A stretch of DNA of 64,000 nt from Deferribacter abyssi (GTDB lineage: Bacteria > Chrysiogenota > Deferribacteres > Deferribacterales > Deferribacteraceae): positions 21,394-85,393 of the forward strand of contig NZ_JAQNCS010000010.1 of the NCBI RefSeq assembly GCF_049472655.1, read 5' to 3'. The notes beneath the pieces are model-generated. The model was not told the DNA's origin and did not search any database. It saw only the letters and a program-made list of their open reading frames with translations. A program made the translations under genes and the position numbers. Shown in pieces: positions 50,535 to 58,468 of the stretch. Within the stretch, counting starts at the first letter, position 1. Each line of letters starts with the position of its first letter.

Positions 50535-50883
50535 GTATATTGTAAAGCTACTTGTTAAGACAGATTCTTTTAATAATTTTTCTTTAGTAGCATCAACTTT
50601 TAGTTTTACTATCCTTGGTTTTATGGCGACTATTATAACAGTTATTTTTAGTATAAAAGACAGACGGTTTGTTAAAAAATATTTGAAAAAAGAATGGGGA
50701 AATTTTTTGACTTTATATTTTACTGCATTAGTTTCTTTGTTAGTTACATTTGTATTGTCAGTTGTTTTGCTTTTTATAAATAATATGAGTTTGGCTGTTT
50801 TTGCAACAGCTTCATTAATTTCTAATGTTTGGCAATTATTTTGGATTATTGTGATTATATTAAACCTTATGAGGAAAGAATAG
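50446..50883 (+). CDS. rexB: RexB-like membrane effector
   Basis: Lambda RexB is a 144-residue inner-membrane protein with four helices, thought to form an ion channel that depolarises the cell. This product, from ATG 50446, is 145 residues with four helices at about 8-27, 47-69, 86-110 and 117-140, a basic RRFVKKY-type loop after helix 2 (lambda has RRLAKI at the same place) and a charged end (LNLMRKE; lambda LYNLTREQE). It directly follows and overlaps the RexA-like gene. The pairing is stronger evidence than the sequence alone. Confidence 0.72.
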   Translation: MKETKAYKVFLIIFQLFPGIIFLLIPPLNKYIVKLLVKTDSFNNFSLVASTFSFTILGFMATIITVIFSIKDRRFVKKYLKKEWGNFLTLYFTALVSLLVTFVLSVVLLFINNMSLAVFATASLISNVWQLFWIIVIILNLMRKE

Positions 50884-50899
50884 TTAACGGGAGGATGTG

Positions 50900-51238
50900 A
50901 TGAAATTTTGTCCTGAATGTGGCACAGAAAACAAAGAAAATAAGGAAGTTTGTGAGAATTGTGGTTTTGAATTTGATAAGTTAGGTGGAGAGGTAAGTTT
51001 AAATCAGATATTAGAAAAGTTGGAAATATTTGAGAAAAAGCTTTCTTCTATATCAAAATCAATAAAAGATAAAAATGTAACTATAAAGGATATAGATTTA
51101 GGATTTTACGATATTATAGGTCTTATGGTTAAATGGGCTTTGGCTTCTATTCCTGCTATGATTATTGTTGCTGTTATTTTTGGATTGATAGGTGCGTTTT
51201 TTGGACTGGGTGGTCTGCTGTTTGGGCCAAGATACTGA
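50900..51238 (+). CDS. Zinc-ribbon protein with C-terminal membrane helices
   Basis: The first 25 residues form a zinc ribbon (CPEC and CENC). A short coiled coil follows, then a hydrophobic Gly-rich region (about 75-105, WALASIPAMIIVAVIFGLIG). Its leader, GGGAGGATGTGATGAA, is nearly the same as that of the RexA-like gene, and it is 16 bases after rexB, so it is probably in the same transcript. It could be an extra subunit of the system, or a passenger. Unknown family. Confidence 0.6.
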   Translation: MKFCPECGTENKENKEVCENCGFEFDKLGGEVSLNQILEKLEIFEKKLSSISKSIKDKNVTIKDIDLGFYDIIGLMVKWALASIPAMIIVAVIFGLIGAFFGLGGLLFGPRY

Positions 51239-51352
51239 TAAATATTTTAATTAATTCTAAAAAATAGTTGGTTATATATAATATTGTGAGAGGGGAAAGC
51301 ATGAGTAAAAATTTAATAGATAAAGTGATTGTAAAACATTTGTTTGGAAATA

Positions 51353-51546
51353 TTTAATGTGGTAAAGGCAATTAGATTGTGTGTTTAACAGTGGAATTGC
51401 GTCCAAAAATGGGAGAATTGATGATTTTAGGGTCAAATTTGGAAGATTTTAAAGAGAAAATAGTCAAAATTATGTAAAAATTGAGTAAAAAAATGGCAAA
51501 ATTAACAAGACAAAGAGAATTTTGAAGTGTTAACCAGCTTGTGCAA
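51353..51546 (+). mobile_element. Remnant of an IS5-type element (right end only)
   Basis: About 194 bases match, with about 13 mismatches by eye, the reverse complement of 63378-63571, the end of the IS at the window edge. It includes the last 13 codons of the transposase and the whole 3' non-coding end. The bases at 51296-51350, with GAGAGGGG before an ATG, may be the fused 5' end of the same element, and a TAGTTGGTTA near 51265 could be its other tip. Otherwise nothing is encoded in 51239-51603 except this and a terminator. Confidence 0.8.
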
Positions 51547-51579
51547 TTTCCTTTAGGAGGTGTTCCGTATGAGCGGAGG

Positions 51580-51605
51580 GCCCCACAAAAAGCTGGGGCT
51601 TTTTT
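51580..51605 (+). terminator. Rho-independent terminator
   Basis: GCCCCA and TGGGGC pair around an 8-base A-rich loop, followed by six T. It points rightward and would end transcripts of the Rex region. It lies between two converging gene sets. Confidence 0.85.
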
Positions 51606-51984
51606 ATTTGATTATAGCTTGTAAGATTGTTGATATGGAATTCATATGGTAAGTCATCACGCCTATAACTAAGGCAAATCCTGCAAAAATTAAGGAAACC
51701 AGAGTAGCAAACATTACGATATTAAATTTTTTCAAATCTTTAAATTCAGATTTTATCTCCTTAAATTCTGATTTTATCTCTTTAATATCGGATTTGATTT
51801 CAGAAATATCATCTTCTATGTGCTTAAACCTGGTGTCGATGTATTTTTCGAAATATTCTCCGGAATTAGCCATTGTGTTATCACCATTCTTGCTTTTAAT
51901 ATAATATTTTTTAACTTTTTCTTCAACAATTTCTTCTATCTGTTTTAGCATTGGATGGTCATAAAGTTTTTTAGCTTTATTCAT
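51604..51984 (-). CDS. Coiled-coil protein with a C-terminal membrane helix
   Basis: Unrecognised 126-residue protein. Residues 45-85 form a heptad-like coiled coil with repeats of EIKSEFK (DISEIKSDIKEIKSEFKEIK), and residues about 90-112 are one membrane helix. Such tail-anchored coiled coils are common in prophage lysogeny regions, but no function follows. Overlaps the next gene by 8 bases. Confidence 0.65.
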   Translation of the reverse strand: MNKAKKLYDHPMLKQIEEIVEEKVKKYYIKSKNGDNTMANSGEYFEKYIDTRFKHIEDDISEIKSDIKEIKSEFKEIKSEFKDLKKFNIVMFATLVSLIFAGFALVIGVMTYHMNSISTILQAIIK

Positions 51985-52216
51985 CCTCTGGCTCCCGGAA
52001 TATTGGATTTACAGATAAATCTAAGGCTGTAAAAAATACGTTTTTGCAGTCATTGCAAGTATACATATTCAGCGGAATATACATATCTTCCCATCTGGCT
52101 GGTGCTAAACCTGTTGTTTTTATAAACTCAAATTCATCATCGGTATTGACCAGAGTTTTTACTCCAACAGCTTTTGGTTTGGATATATTTTCAGAGCTGC
52201 AATAAGGACATTTCAT
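51977..52216 (-). CDS. Zinc-ribbon prophage protein
   Basis: A 79-residue protein with two CxxC pairs (CPYC near the start and CNDC near residue 54), so a split zinc ribbon. It lies 12 bases after the repressor gene, in the same direction, and overlaps the next by 8 bases, so it is likely expressed with the repressor in the lysogen. Function unknown. Confidence 0.65.
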   Translation of the reverse strand: MKCPYCSSENISKPKAVGVKTLVNTDDEFEFIKTTGLAPARWEDMYIPLNMYTCNDCKNVFFTALDLSVNPIFREPEDE

Positions 52217-52228
52217 GTTATCCTCCTT

Positions 52229-52798
52229 TTAAAAGTAATGTGTAAGTTGTTCGTAGAGGAGAGTCCAGAGTTCTTCATCGGTGATTTGGCGGGTAATGTA
52301 TCTATCAAGGATGTCAGTGTTGGTGAGGATACGCTCAATTGATTTTGCGGATTCTGCCACTTTTTTATCTTTGAAATAAATATCTTTTAGTCTGTAAAGA
52401 TAGTAAAAAGCTCTTTTTGTGGAGTGTCTTGGATATTTCCCAGCCAGATCGGCTTCTGTCGATACTTTTTTATAACTTCCAAAAATATTCTCTGGTGTTT
52501 CCTGGTAAGAGAGCTTGTGGAAAGACAATATAAACTCATTGATTTTCTTTTTAAAAGGTGGTTTTAATTCAGTATATTTTTTTATATATTCTGCGTCTTC
52601 TAATTGAATTTCATCAAAAAAATAACTTACAGGTACGTTTAAGGCTTTTGCAAGTTTTTTTATTGTTTCTATATCAGGTTCTCTTAATCCACTGATATAA
52701 TTAGCTAATCTTGAAGGACTTATTTCTAAAATATCAGCAATCTTTTTCTGTGTTAAATTTCTAAATTTGATAGCGTTTTTCAGTTTTTCATTAAACAT
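52229..52798 (-). CDS. CI-type prophage repressor (XRE helix-turn-helix)
   Basis: The N-terminal XRE domain (about residues 8-63, LTQKKIADILEISPSRLANYI) is followed by a C-terminal region of about 120 residues. That region lacks the Ser-Lys S24/LexA-type peptidase, so RecA-driven self-cleavage is unlikely, and induction may use an antirepressor such as the Bro-N gene near 63.3 kb. It faces a Cro-like gene, the classic lysogeny switch. Confidence 0.85.
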   Translation of the reverse strand: MFNEKLKNAIKFRNLTQKKIADILEISPSRLANYISGLREPDIETIKKLAKALNVPVSYFFDEIQLEDAEYIKKYTELKPPFKKKINEFILSFHKLSYQETPENIFGSYKKVSTEADLAGKYPRHSTKRAFYYLYRLKDIYFKDKKVAESAKSIERILTNTDILDRYITRQITDEELWTLLYEQLTHYF

Positions 52799-52845
52799 AA
52801 TTTAAAACTATCATTATGTTCACAAAATGTAAATTCACTTTGTTT

Positions 52846-52867
52846 GAAATAAATCTTGATTTATTTC
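52846..52867. promoter_or_regulatory. Perfect 22-bp palindrome in the repressor-Cro region
   Basis: GAAATAAATC and GATTTATTTC flank TT. The palindrome covers the -35 box of the Cro-like gene promoter (TTGATT 52856-52861), so it is a good candidate operator. Confidence 0.7.
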
Positions 52868-52883
52868 ACGATACGTGTATATT
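52856..52883 (+). promoter_or_regulatory. Rightward promoter for the Cro-like gene
   Basis: TTGATT (52856-52861) and TATATT (52878-52883) are 16 bases apart. The -35 box lies in the 22-bp palindrome. It would start the early rightward transcript. Confidence 0.6.
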
Positions 52884-52901
52884 TTTTGAGAGAGGTGTTT
52901 T

Positions 52902-53135
52902 GTGGATCTGAAAAAGAAATTACGTGAGGCGAATATTAAACAAAAAGAGTTGGCATCTTTGATGGGAGTTAAAGAATCCACATTGTCTATGTATCTCCAT
53001 AAGGAAAGAAAAGTTCCACTTGCTGTTTTGTTAAAAATGAAGATGGCGCTTAATGAGCTTGGTTTAAAAATTTCTCTTGAGGAACTGGCTTTATTTTTTA
53101 CAGATAGTTCTGAGTTAACCACGGTGGAGCGGTAA
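52902..53135 (+). CDS. Cro-like helix-turn-helix regulator
   Basis: A 77-residue XRE-type protein (IKQKELASLMGVKESTLSMY is the helix-turn-helix, about residues 12-31). It starts with GTG after GAGAGAGGTG and lies opposite the repressor gene with 103 bases between. By position and size it fits Cro, the lytic-side repressor. It ends just before a strong hairpin. Confidence 0.75.
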   Translation: MDLKKKLREANIKQKELASLMGVKESTLSMYLHKERKVPLAVLLKMKMALNELGLKISLEELALFFTDSSELTTVER

Positions 53136-53177
53136 ATGGCCATCCTTCCTGTAGGTATATACATACATCCTCCCATT

Positions 53178-53238
53178 GCCTCGGCGCATTTTTTTCAAGG
53201 AACCTCCCATAAGATCTCCCCAGCGCCGAGGCTTTTTT
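53178..53238 (+). terminator. Terminator-like hairpin after the Cro-like gene
   Basis: GCCTCGGCGC (53178-53187) pairs perfectly with GCGCCGAGGC (53223-53232) and is followed by TTTTTTATT. The 35-base loop is long, so this may be a conditional terminator or antitermination target. Confidence 0.75.
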
Positions 53239-53323
53239 ATTATCTGGTTATTAAGATAAGCTATTTAAGCCATTTTTCCATCGTAAAGATGGTTAAAAAT
53301 ACGAAGAATTGCGAGGTGCACTG

Positions 53324-53656
53324 ATGAAAGAAGATGTAAAGCTTCTGTCTTTTCACACTGAAAAAGGAAAAGAGTGTTTTGACATGATAACAAACTTGGC
53401 TCTTTGTGGTGCTGATAAAGATACAATAATTAAAGAAATTAAGAAGTTCTATGAAAATTTAAAAGAGCAAGATAATGGTCAAAAATTAGATTGGAATAAA
53501 AAGCAAGATGTTTTTACAGAGAGAGGAAGAGAATGCTTGGATATGATTAATATTTTAAAAGAAAACAATTTTTCAGAGAAAACAATAAAAATAGCGATTT
53601 TTAAATATTGGATAAAAGAAGAGGTTAGTATTCGTGATGCCGATATTATTAAATAG
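53324..53656 (+). CDS. Prophage protein with an internal duplication
   Basis: From ATG 53324 (GAGGTG upstream) the product is 110 residues and contains two similar halves: HTEKGKECFDMITNLALCG and FTERGRECLDMINILKENN, each followed by an acidic-basic helix. The family is unknown. It lies in the early rightward unit. Confidence 0.6.
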   Translation: MKEDVKLLSFHTEKGKECFDMITNLALCGADKDTIIKEIKKFYENLKEQDNGQKLDWNKKQDVFTERGRECLDMINILKENNFSEKTIKIAIFKYWIKEEVSIRDADIIK

Positions 53657-53674
53657 AGGCGGTGTCTTACCGCC

Positions 53675-53869
53675 TTATTTGTTTTCGTTTAGCAGTTTTC
53701 CTTCTTCAAATAATGTGTATAATTCAGCAAATAAGGGTGCAATTTCTTTGGCATCCGCATTTGCTGAACCAGCGTATAGTTTTGTTAATTCCCAGGCAAA
53801 ACCAAAGCTGTCCATTTTGCTATTTTTGACACGTTGCTTTAGTTTTGTTTTCAGTTCTTCTGATAACAT
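53675..53869 (-). CDS. Small helical prophage protein
   Basis: Unrecognised 64-residue protein (MLSEELKTKLKQRVKNSKMD and then a Leu-rich helix). GGAGGTGAGCGGAG precedes the ATG, so translation is likely. It faces left between two rightward genes. Confidence 0.55.
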   Translation of the reverse strand: MLSEELKTKLKQRVKNSKMDSFGFAWELTKLYAGSANADAKEIAPLFAELYTLFEEGKLLNENK

Positions 53870-53956
53870 CTCCGCTCACCTCCATAAAATTTTTGCTGCT
53901 GACCATATATACATTATAGCAGGTGGGCGGAGTGCAATCAATAAAAGGGGGATGTG

Positions 53957-54409
53957 ATGTGTAAGGTTGGGCATAAGTATTTTGCTTCTGAAATTGCCTG
54001 CAGTTTATTCCAGGAAGCAAGAGAGAAAGGCTTTTCTAAAGAAGATCTGGCGGATTATTTAGGAGTAACTCCGAGAACTATCCAAGATTACACTATCGGA
54101 CATGGATTGCCAAGTGCAGGTGTCATTTTTGGCGTTTGGAAGCTCGTGAAGCCTGTTAATACACTAAGAAGGCTTGCAGGCTATACGAACTGTATTGTTG
54201 TAGAGCTTCCTGAAGACAAATCAGGGAAATTGTCAAAAGTGGCCAAACTCACAGCTGAGATTATGAAAGAAAATGCTGATGTGATAAATGGTGTGGCCGA
54301 AGCTATTGAAGATGGCAAGCTTACCAGAACCGAAAAATTGCACCTAATAGATGAAGTGGATGAGGCAATCGAAGCGTTGATGAGGTTGCGAGTATCCCTT
54401 GAGGATTAG
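53957..54409 (+). CDS. CII-like phage regulator
   Basis: The N-terminal helix-turn-helix (GFSKEDLADYLGVTPRTIQD, about residues 23-42) is followed by a helical C-terminus with an acidic end, as in the phage CII-type regulatory family of deltaproteobacterial and similar phages. ATG 53957 follows GGGGGATGTG, the same leader style as the Rex genes. It would act on lysogeny promoters. Confidence 0.65.
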   Translation: MCKVGHKYFASEIACSLFQEAREKGFSKEDLADYLGVTPRTIQDYTIGHGLPSAGVIFGVWKLVKPVNTLRRLAGYTNCIVVELPEDKSGKLSKVAKLTAEIMKENADVINGVAEAIEDGKLTRTEKLHLIDEVDEAIEALMRLRVSLED

Positions 54410-54490
54410 CGATAGATAGAATTTATAACAGAGGGGCGGAGATGTAAATATCCGCTGAAATTTTGAGAGTGACAATTAAGGAGCAATGCG

Positions 54491-54712
54491 ATGAAAATTT
54501 CGTCAATATTTTTGTGTCCAAAAACAGAAAGTCTGGCGCAAGAACCGACTTTTATTGATTTTTTGGTAGATAGAATCAGGGAGTTAAGGAAACGAGGAGC
54601 AAAATTCACATACAAAGATTACGAGTTATACAAATCGCTCCTACCACCAAATTTATCACCGGATGAATATGAAAAATCTATAGCAAAGCTATCAAAAGCA
54701 CTTGGAATATAG
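54491..54712 (+). CDS. Small basic prophage protein
   Basis: Unrecognised 73-residue protein with a basic middle (DRIRELRKRGAKFTYKDYEL). AAGGAG precedes the ATG. It lies just before the replication genes, 9 bases from the next start. Confidence 0.5.
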   Translation: MKISSIFLCPKTESLAQEPTFIDFLVDRIRELRKRGAKFTYKDYELYKSLLPPNLSPDEYEKSIAKLSKALGI

Positions 54713-54721
54713 GAGGATGTC

Positions 54722-55543
54722 ATGGAAGGGTGGATTAAGGATTGGAGACAAGAGATTGAAAGTCAAATTTGGCAAATGCCACCATTGTATTACAAGGTTT
54801 GGCAGTATCTGAAATACAGCGCTAATTACGAGGACATAGAAGTGCCAGCAAAAGATGGAAGCTCAACTGTGATTAAGAGAGGTCAAATTTTGACAACTTT
54901 GAGAAAAATTGCAGAAGATGTAGGATGGTATGAGCGAGGCGTTTTTAAGAAACCTTCACCGTCAATGATTTCAAAAATTTTAGACTGGCTTAAGAAAAAC
55001 GATATGATAACCGTTGAGGTTGTGAACAGTTCGAAAACAGTAATAACTATTTGTAACTACGATAAATTCCAGTCTACAAACCAAGAGGTTGTGAACAGTT
55101 TGAGAACAGATTGTGAACACACCTATAAGAAAGAAAAGAAATATAATAATATAATAAATAATAATATATATACTTCGAACGAAAGTTCGAAGGTTGTAAG
55201 TCTTGAAAAGAAAATTTCTAAGGGAGAATCAAAAAAAGAAAAATACGACGAAGAATTTGAAAAAATATGGGCTGGATATAGAAAAAATGCAGTAGAAACT
55301 TTACCTGGCAGTAAAAAAGAAGCTTATAAAGAATTTAAAAAACTACTCAAAAAACACGACATTGAAACCATCAAGGACCATATCAGGTATTATCTCATAG
55401 ATTGTAAGCGAACCGGAACTAAGACAAAACAACTCGTTAACTTCCTAAAAAAAGAAGATTTCGATACTCCAGTTGAAGAGCTTTACGAATCAGCCAGAAG
55501 GAAAAAGCAAGAGCAGGAAATTAAAATCAGGGTGCTCGGATAA
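54722..55543 (+). CDS. Phage replication initiator or replisome organiser
   Basis: The protein resembles phage replisome organisers with a winged-helix N-terminus (LPPLYYKVWQYL-type MPPLYYKVWQYLKYSANY, about residues 18-36) and a DnaD-like helical end (LKKHDIETIKDHIRYYLIDC). It lies directly before a DnaB-like helicase gene and overlaps it by one base, the typical loader-helicase order. Confidence 0.7.
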   Translation: MEGWIKDWRQEIESQIWQMPPLYYKVWQYLKYSANYEDIEVPAKDGSSTVIKRGQILTTLRKIAEDVGWYERGVFKKPSPSMISKILDWLKKNDMITVEVVNSSKTVITICNYDKFQSTNQEVVNSLRTDCEHTYKKEKKYNNIINNNIYTSNESSKVVSLEKKISKGESKKEKYDEEFEKIWAGYRKNAVETLPGSKKEAYKEFKKLLKKHDIETIKDHIRYYLIDCKRTGTKTKQLVNFLKKEDFDTPVEELYESARRKKQEQEIKIRVLG

Positions 55544-56853
55544 TGTCCGTAAAAACCAAAAACAGAGTATTTGACCAGGTAGCCGAGGATGCTGTGATTG
55601 CAAGTATCTTGGTTGAGCCTAAATCTTTACTCAAGATTTACGGATATCTTTCACCTTCTGATTTTTACAATCCTTCTGCAAGAGAAGTTTTCAAGGCCTG
55701 TCTAAGCTTGAAGGCCGAAGGTAAAGCAATTGATATTGTTACGGTAAATGAAAAAACAGAAAACAAATATCTCGATTATATAGCTTCCGTATCGGACATT
55801 TTGGCTACTGGAATACAAATCAAAGAATATGCAAAGATTGTCAAAAAATATGCAAATTACAGGCGGTTCCAGGAAGCTCTTGATAGGGCGAAAGAGATAT
55901 TACCTGATGAGCTTGAGGATAAATTAACCAAAGTTGTGGGGTACTTGAGAGATATTGCAACATCAGAAGCACAGGATTTTGTGTTTAAATTTTCAGATGT
56001 AAAAGATGAAATTCTTGAGCAGATTCACAAAATCAGGGCTGGCCAAATTATCGGATATAAAACCGGTATTTATAGTATAGATTCTCTCTTTCTTGGTATT
56101 CAGTCAGGGCTTTATATCGTAGCTGGCAGGCCTCACATGGGAAAAACTACTTTCAGTCTGAGGTTAGCAATCCAACTGGCAAGGAACGGATGCAGGGTGC
56201 TTTACTGTCCTCTTGAGGATCCGAATGAAGCCGTAATGAAAAAGAATATAGCTCTTTTGATGGGGATGGATTTGAGAGGGCTTTATAAAACGAAATATGC
56301 GAAAGCAGAGCTTGATGAAGCGGTAAGAGAGTTTGAAAAACTGCCCATTAAGTTTGCCTGGAGAAAATTTACGGCAAAGCAGCTGAGATACTACGTTGAA
56401 GCATACAGAGAGGATTTTGACTGTGTGTTTATTGACCAGCTCAGCCATATTATTCCGGAAGATGAGAAGGACCAGCTGAGGATCCAGCTCAATAAGTCGA
56501 TTCGTGAAATAAAATCCATGTCAAAAGAGCTTAAAATGCCTGTTTTTCTGCTCAGCCAGATAAACAGGAGCGTGGAGCACAGACAAGAAAAAAGGCCTTT
56601 GCTTTCGGATCTGAAAGAAACCGGAAATCTTGAAGAAGATGCGGATGTGATAATGCTCTTATACCGGGATGAGTATTACAACAAAAATTCCAAATATAAA
56701 GACATTCTCGAAGTAAATATCGCAAAAAACAAGCTTACTGATGAGAAAACCACGCTTTATTTCAAAGAGCAGGACAAAAGGCTTGTAAGTGTAACAATCG
56801 ATGGCCAGGTGGTGCCTGAGCCTGAAGAAGATACAGATGATGTGGGATTTTAG
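55543..56853 (+). CDS. DnaB-like replicative helicase
   Basis: The N-terminal DnaB domain (VAEDAVIASILVEPKSLLKI) is followed by a RecA-like motor with Walker A in GRPHMGKTTFS, Walker B in CVFIDQLSHI, and the DnaB-type LLSQINRSVEHRQEKRPLL block with an arginine finger region. It is 436 residues, as normal. It would open the DNA at the prophage origin. Confidence 0.88.
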   Translation: MSVKTKNRVFDQVAEDAVIASILVEPKSLLKIYGYLSPSDFYNPSAREVFKACLSLKAEGKAIDIVTVNEKTENKYLDYIASVSDILATGIQIKEYAKIVKKYANYRRFQEALDRAKEILPDELEDKLTKVVGYLRDIATSEAQDFVFKFSDVKDEILEQIHKIRAGQIIGYKTGIYSIDSLFLGIQSGLYIVAGRPHMGKTTFSLRLAIQLARNGCRVLYCPLEDPNEAVMKKNIALLMGMDLRGLYKTKYAKAELDEAVREFEKLPIKFAWRKFTAKQLRYYVEAYREDFDCVFIDQLSHIIPEDEKDQLRIQLNKSIREIKSMSKELKMPVFLLSQINRSVEHRQEKRPLLSDLKETGNLEEDADVIMLLYRDEYYNKNSKYKDILEVNIAKNKLTDEKTTLYFKEQDKRLVSVTIDGQVVPEPEEDTDDVGF

Positions 56854-56863
56854 GAGGTGAGCT

Positions 56864-57241
56864 ATGGTGAATAAATTTATCGGCATTGGCAGAGCAACAA
56901 GGGATGCAAAGACATTTTACACTCCGGGAAACTCTGTTGCTGTAACTGAGTTTGGCTTTGCAATGAGTGATCGTTACAAAAAAGGGGATGAGTCGGTTGA
57001 GCAAACCTGTTTTATCGATGTGAAATCGTTTGGCAAGATGGGTGAAATTGTGGAGCAGTATGTCAAGAAAGGGAAATTGCTCTACATTGAAGGCAAGCTG
57101 GCTTATCACAGATGGGAAAAAAATGGTCATAAATTCCAAAAGCATGAAGTTATTTTACAGAAAATCAGGTTTCTGGAGAAAAAATCTCAAGATGAGCCTG
57201 ATATGGTGGAAGAAGAAAACACAGAAGATGTCCCATTTTAG
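56864..57241 (+). CDS. ssb: Single-stranded DNA-binding protein
   Basis: The OB-fold begins NKFIGIGRATRDAKTFYTPG and includes ISDRYKKGDE-like sequence, VKSFGKMGEIVEQYVKKGKL, and the protein ends in DVPF, the short form of the acidic tail that recruits partners. It is 125 residues. It belongs with the helicase and initiator genes. Confidence 0.88.
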   Translation: MVNKFIGIGRATRDAKTFYTPGNSVAVTEFGFAMSDRYKKGDESVEQTCFIDVKSFGKMGEIVEQYVKKGKLLYIEGKLAYHRWEKNGHKFQKHEVILQKIRFLEKKSQDEPDMVEEENTEDVPF

Positions 57242-57250
57242 GAGTAAATA

Positions 57251-57550
57251 ATGGAAATGAAAGAGAAAATTTTGAAAAGGTTGAAGGAGCTGCTGGATGA
57301 GTTTAACAGGCATCTTGGCGGTGCAGCTCATGTTTACTTGAAAATCAGGCATGAAGCAAAACAGGTAATTGCAAAGCGTGGGCTGGAAAATGATGAGGAT
57401 ATTGTGCGTATGTTTGAAGCTTTTGATGAGAGTCTAAAGAGTTTTGCTGGAGTACTTGAGGATAAAATTTGTTTTGAAGTGATTGAGCAGATAGAAGGTG
57501 CTTTCAATGGAATGATTGCTGGAGTTCAAATAGGAGCAGATGATGTTTGA
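57251..57550 (+). CDS. Helical prophage protein of unknown function
   Basis: Unrecognised 99-residue helical protein. The end (EGAFNGMIAGVQIGADD) overlaps the start of the next gene by 11 bases. No membrane helix or zinc site is visible. It lies between ssb and a large basic protein. Confidence 0.55.
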   Translation: MEMKEKILKRLKELLDEFNRHLGGAAHVYLKIRHEAKQVIAKRGLENDEDIVRMFEAFDESLKSFAGVLEDKICFEVIEQIEGAFNGMIAGVQIGADDV

Positions 57551-58403
57551 GATGAAAATAAAAACGGAAGGCATTCCGGAGCTTTTAAATTTTCTTGACA
57601 GTAAAAATGTCCGTAAGGCGATTAGAAACACAATCAATGATACACTATTCGAACTTAAGGGAACCAGAAAGAAAGAAGGAACACTCGTTGAAGCGATGGC
57701 TAAGAGATTTGATAGACCGAGAATGTCTTTTTTAAGAAGGGCTTTTCGGGTGGAAAAAGCTTCTGATACAAAACTTCAAGGGAGTATTGCTTTAAGAGAT
57801 GATTCATTGGGAAAAGGTAGTAGGTTTATCGATGTTTACGGCCATCATTTCACAGGCGGGGAAAGACCTGAAAAGCGTTTCGAGTTGGCCTTACAGCATT
57901 TTGGAATAATAGGCAAGCATGAGCGGGTTGTGATGGGAAAATATATGCCAAAGGATCAATACGGCAATTTTTCTGCTGGCTTTTATACCAAACTCATGTC
58001 TTATCTCAGATTACATTGGAAAGCTGGATATGCGGCAAATATGACTGATTACAGACGGAGCAAGGTAGAAAAGAAAAAATTAGTTAAGTACGGTAAAGGT
58101 AAAAATGCTCCTAAATATATGACTTATAAAGGCAAAGCATACTTTATCATCACGAAGCACACATTAAGCCGTGGTGGAAGATTTAAAAGTCATCTACATC
58201 CAGGTATCTATGAAAAGACAGGCATACACGGTTTTGAAATTAAACCTGTATTACTGTTTGTGAGTAAGGCTGTATATAAAAAGATTTTTGACATAGACGA
58301 GCTTGCTAATAGATTGATTGATAAGGAAGAGTTCCAAGCAAAACTTTGGAAAAATTATTTATACCTGGCAAAGAGAAAAAGGAATCGTGGGTCCTTCCGA
58401 TAA
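57540..58403 (+). CDS. Basic prophage protein, possibly tail-related
   Basis: A 287-residue basic protein. The N-terminal part (VRKAIRNTINDTLFELKG, then a basic RPRMSFLRRAF stretch) has some likeness to phage minor tail proteins of the gpZ/gp10 type, but I am not sure. It starts at ATG 57540 or 57543. It lies before the terminase, an unusual place for a tail gene, so the function stays open. Confidence 0.45.
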   Translation: MMFEMKIKTEGIPELLNFLDSKNVRKAIRNTINDTLFELKGTRKKEGTLVEAMAKRFDRPRMSFLRRAFRVEKASDTKLQGSIALRDDSLGKGSRFIDVYGHHFTGGERPEKRFELALQHFGIIGKHERVVMGKYMPKDQYGNFSAGFYTKLMSYLRLHWKAGYAANMTDYRRSKVEKKKLVKYGKGKNAPKYMTYKGKAYFIITKHTLSRGGRFKSHLHPGIYEKTGIHGFEIKPVLLFVSKAVYKKIFDIDELANRLIDKEEFQAKLWKNYLYLAKRKRNRGSFR

Positions 58404-58468
58404 ACCCAGCGAGTAGGGTAATGTAAACCTCGGGGGTTCGGAGTTTTTTTGGAGAGAGGAGAAGTGGA

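Noticed and set aside
51569..51652. 27-codon frame with AGGAGG upstream, through the terminator at 51580
   Set aside because: The hairpin explains the sequence; the peptide matches nothing. It could be a leader peptide but I cannot support it.
53136..53324. 62-codon frame after the Cro-like gene
   Set aside because: It runs across the terminator hairpin and lacks a ribosome site.
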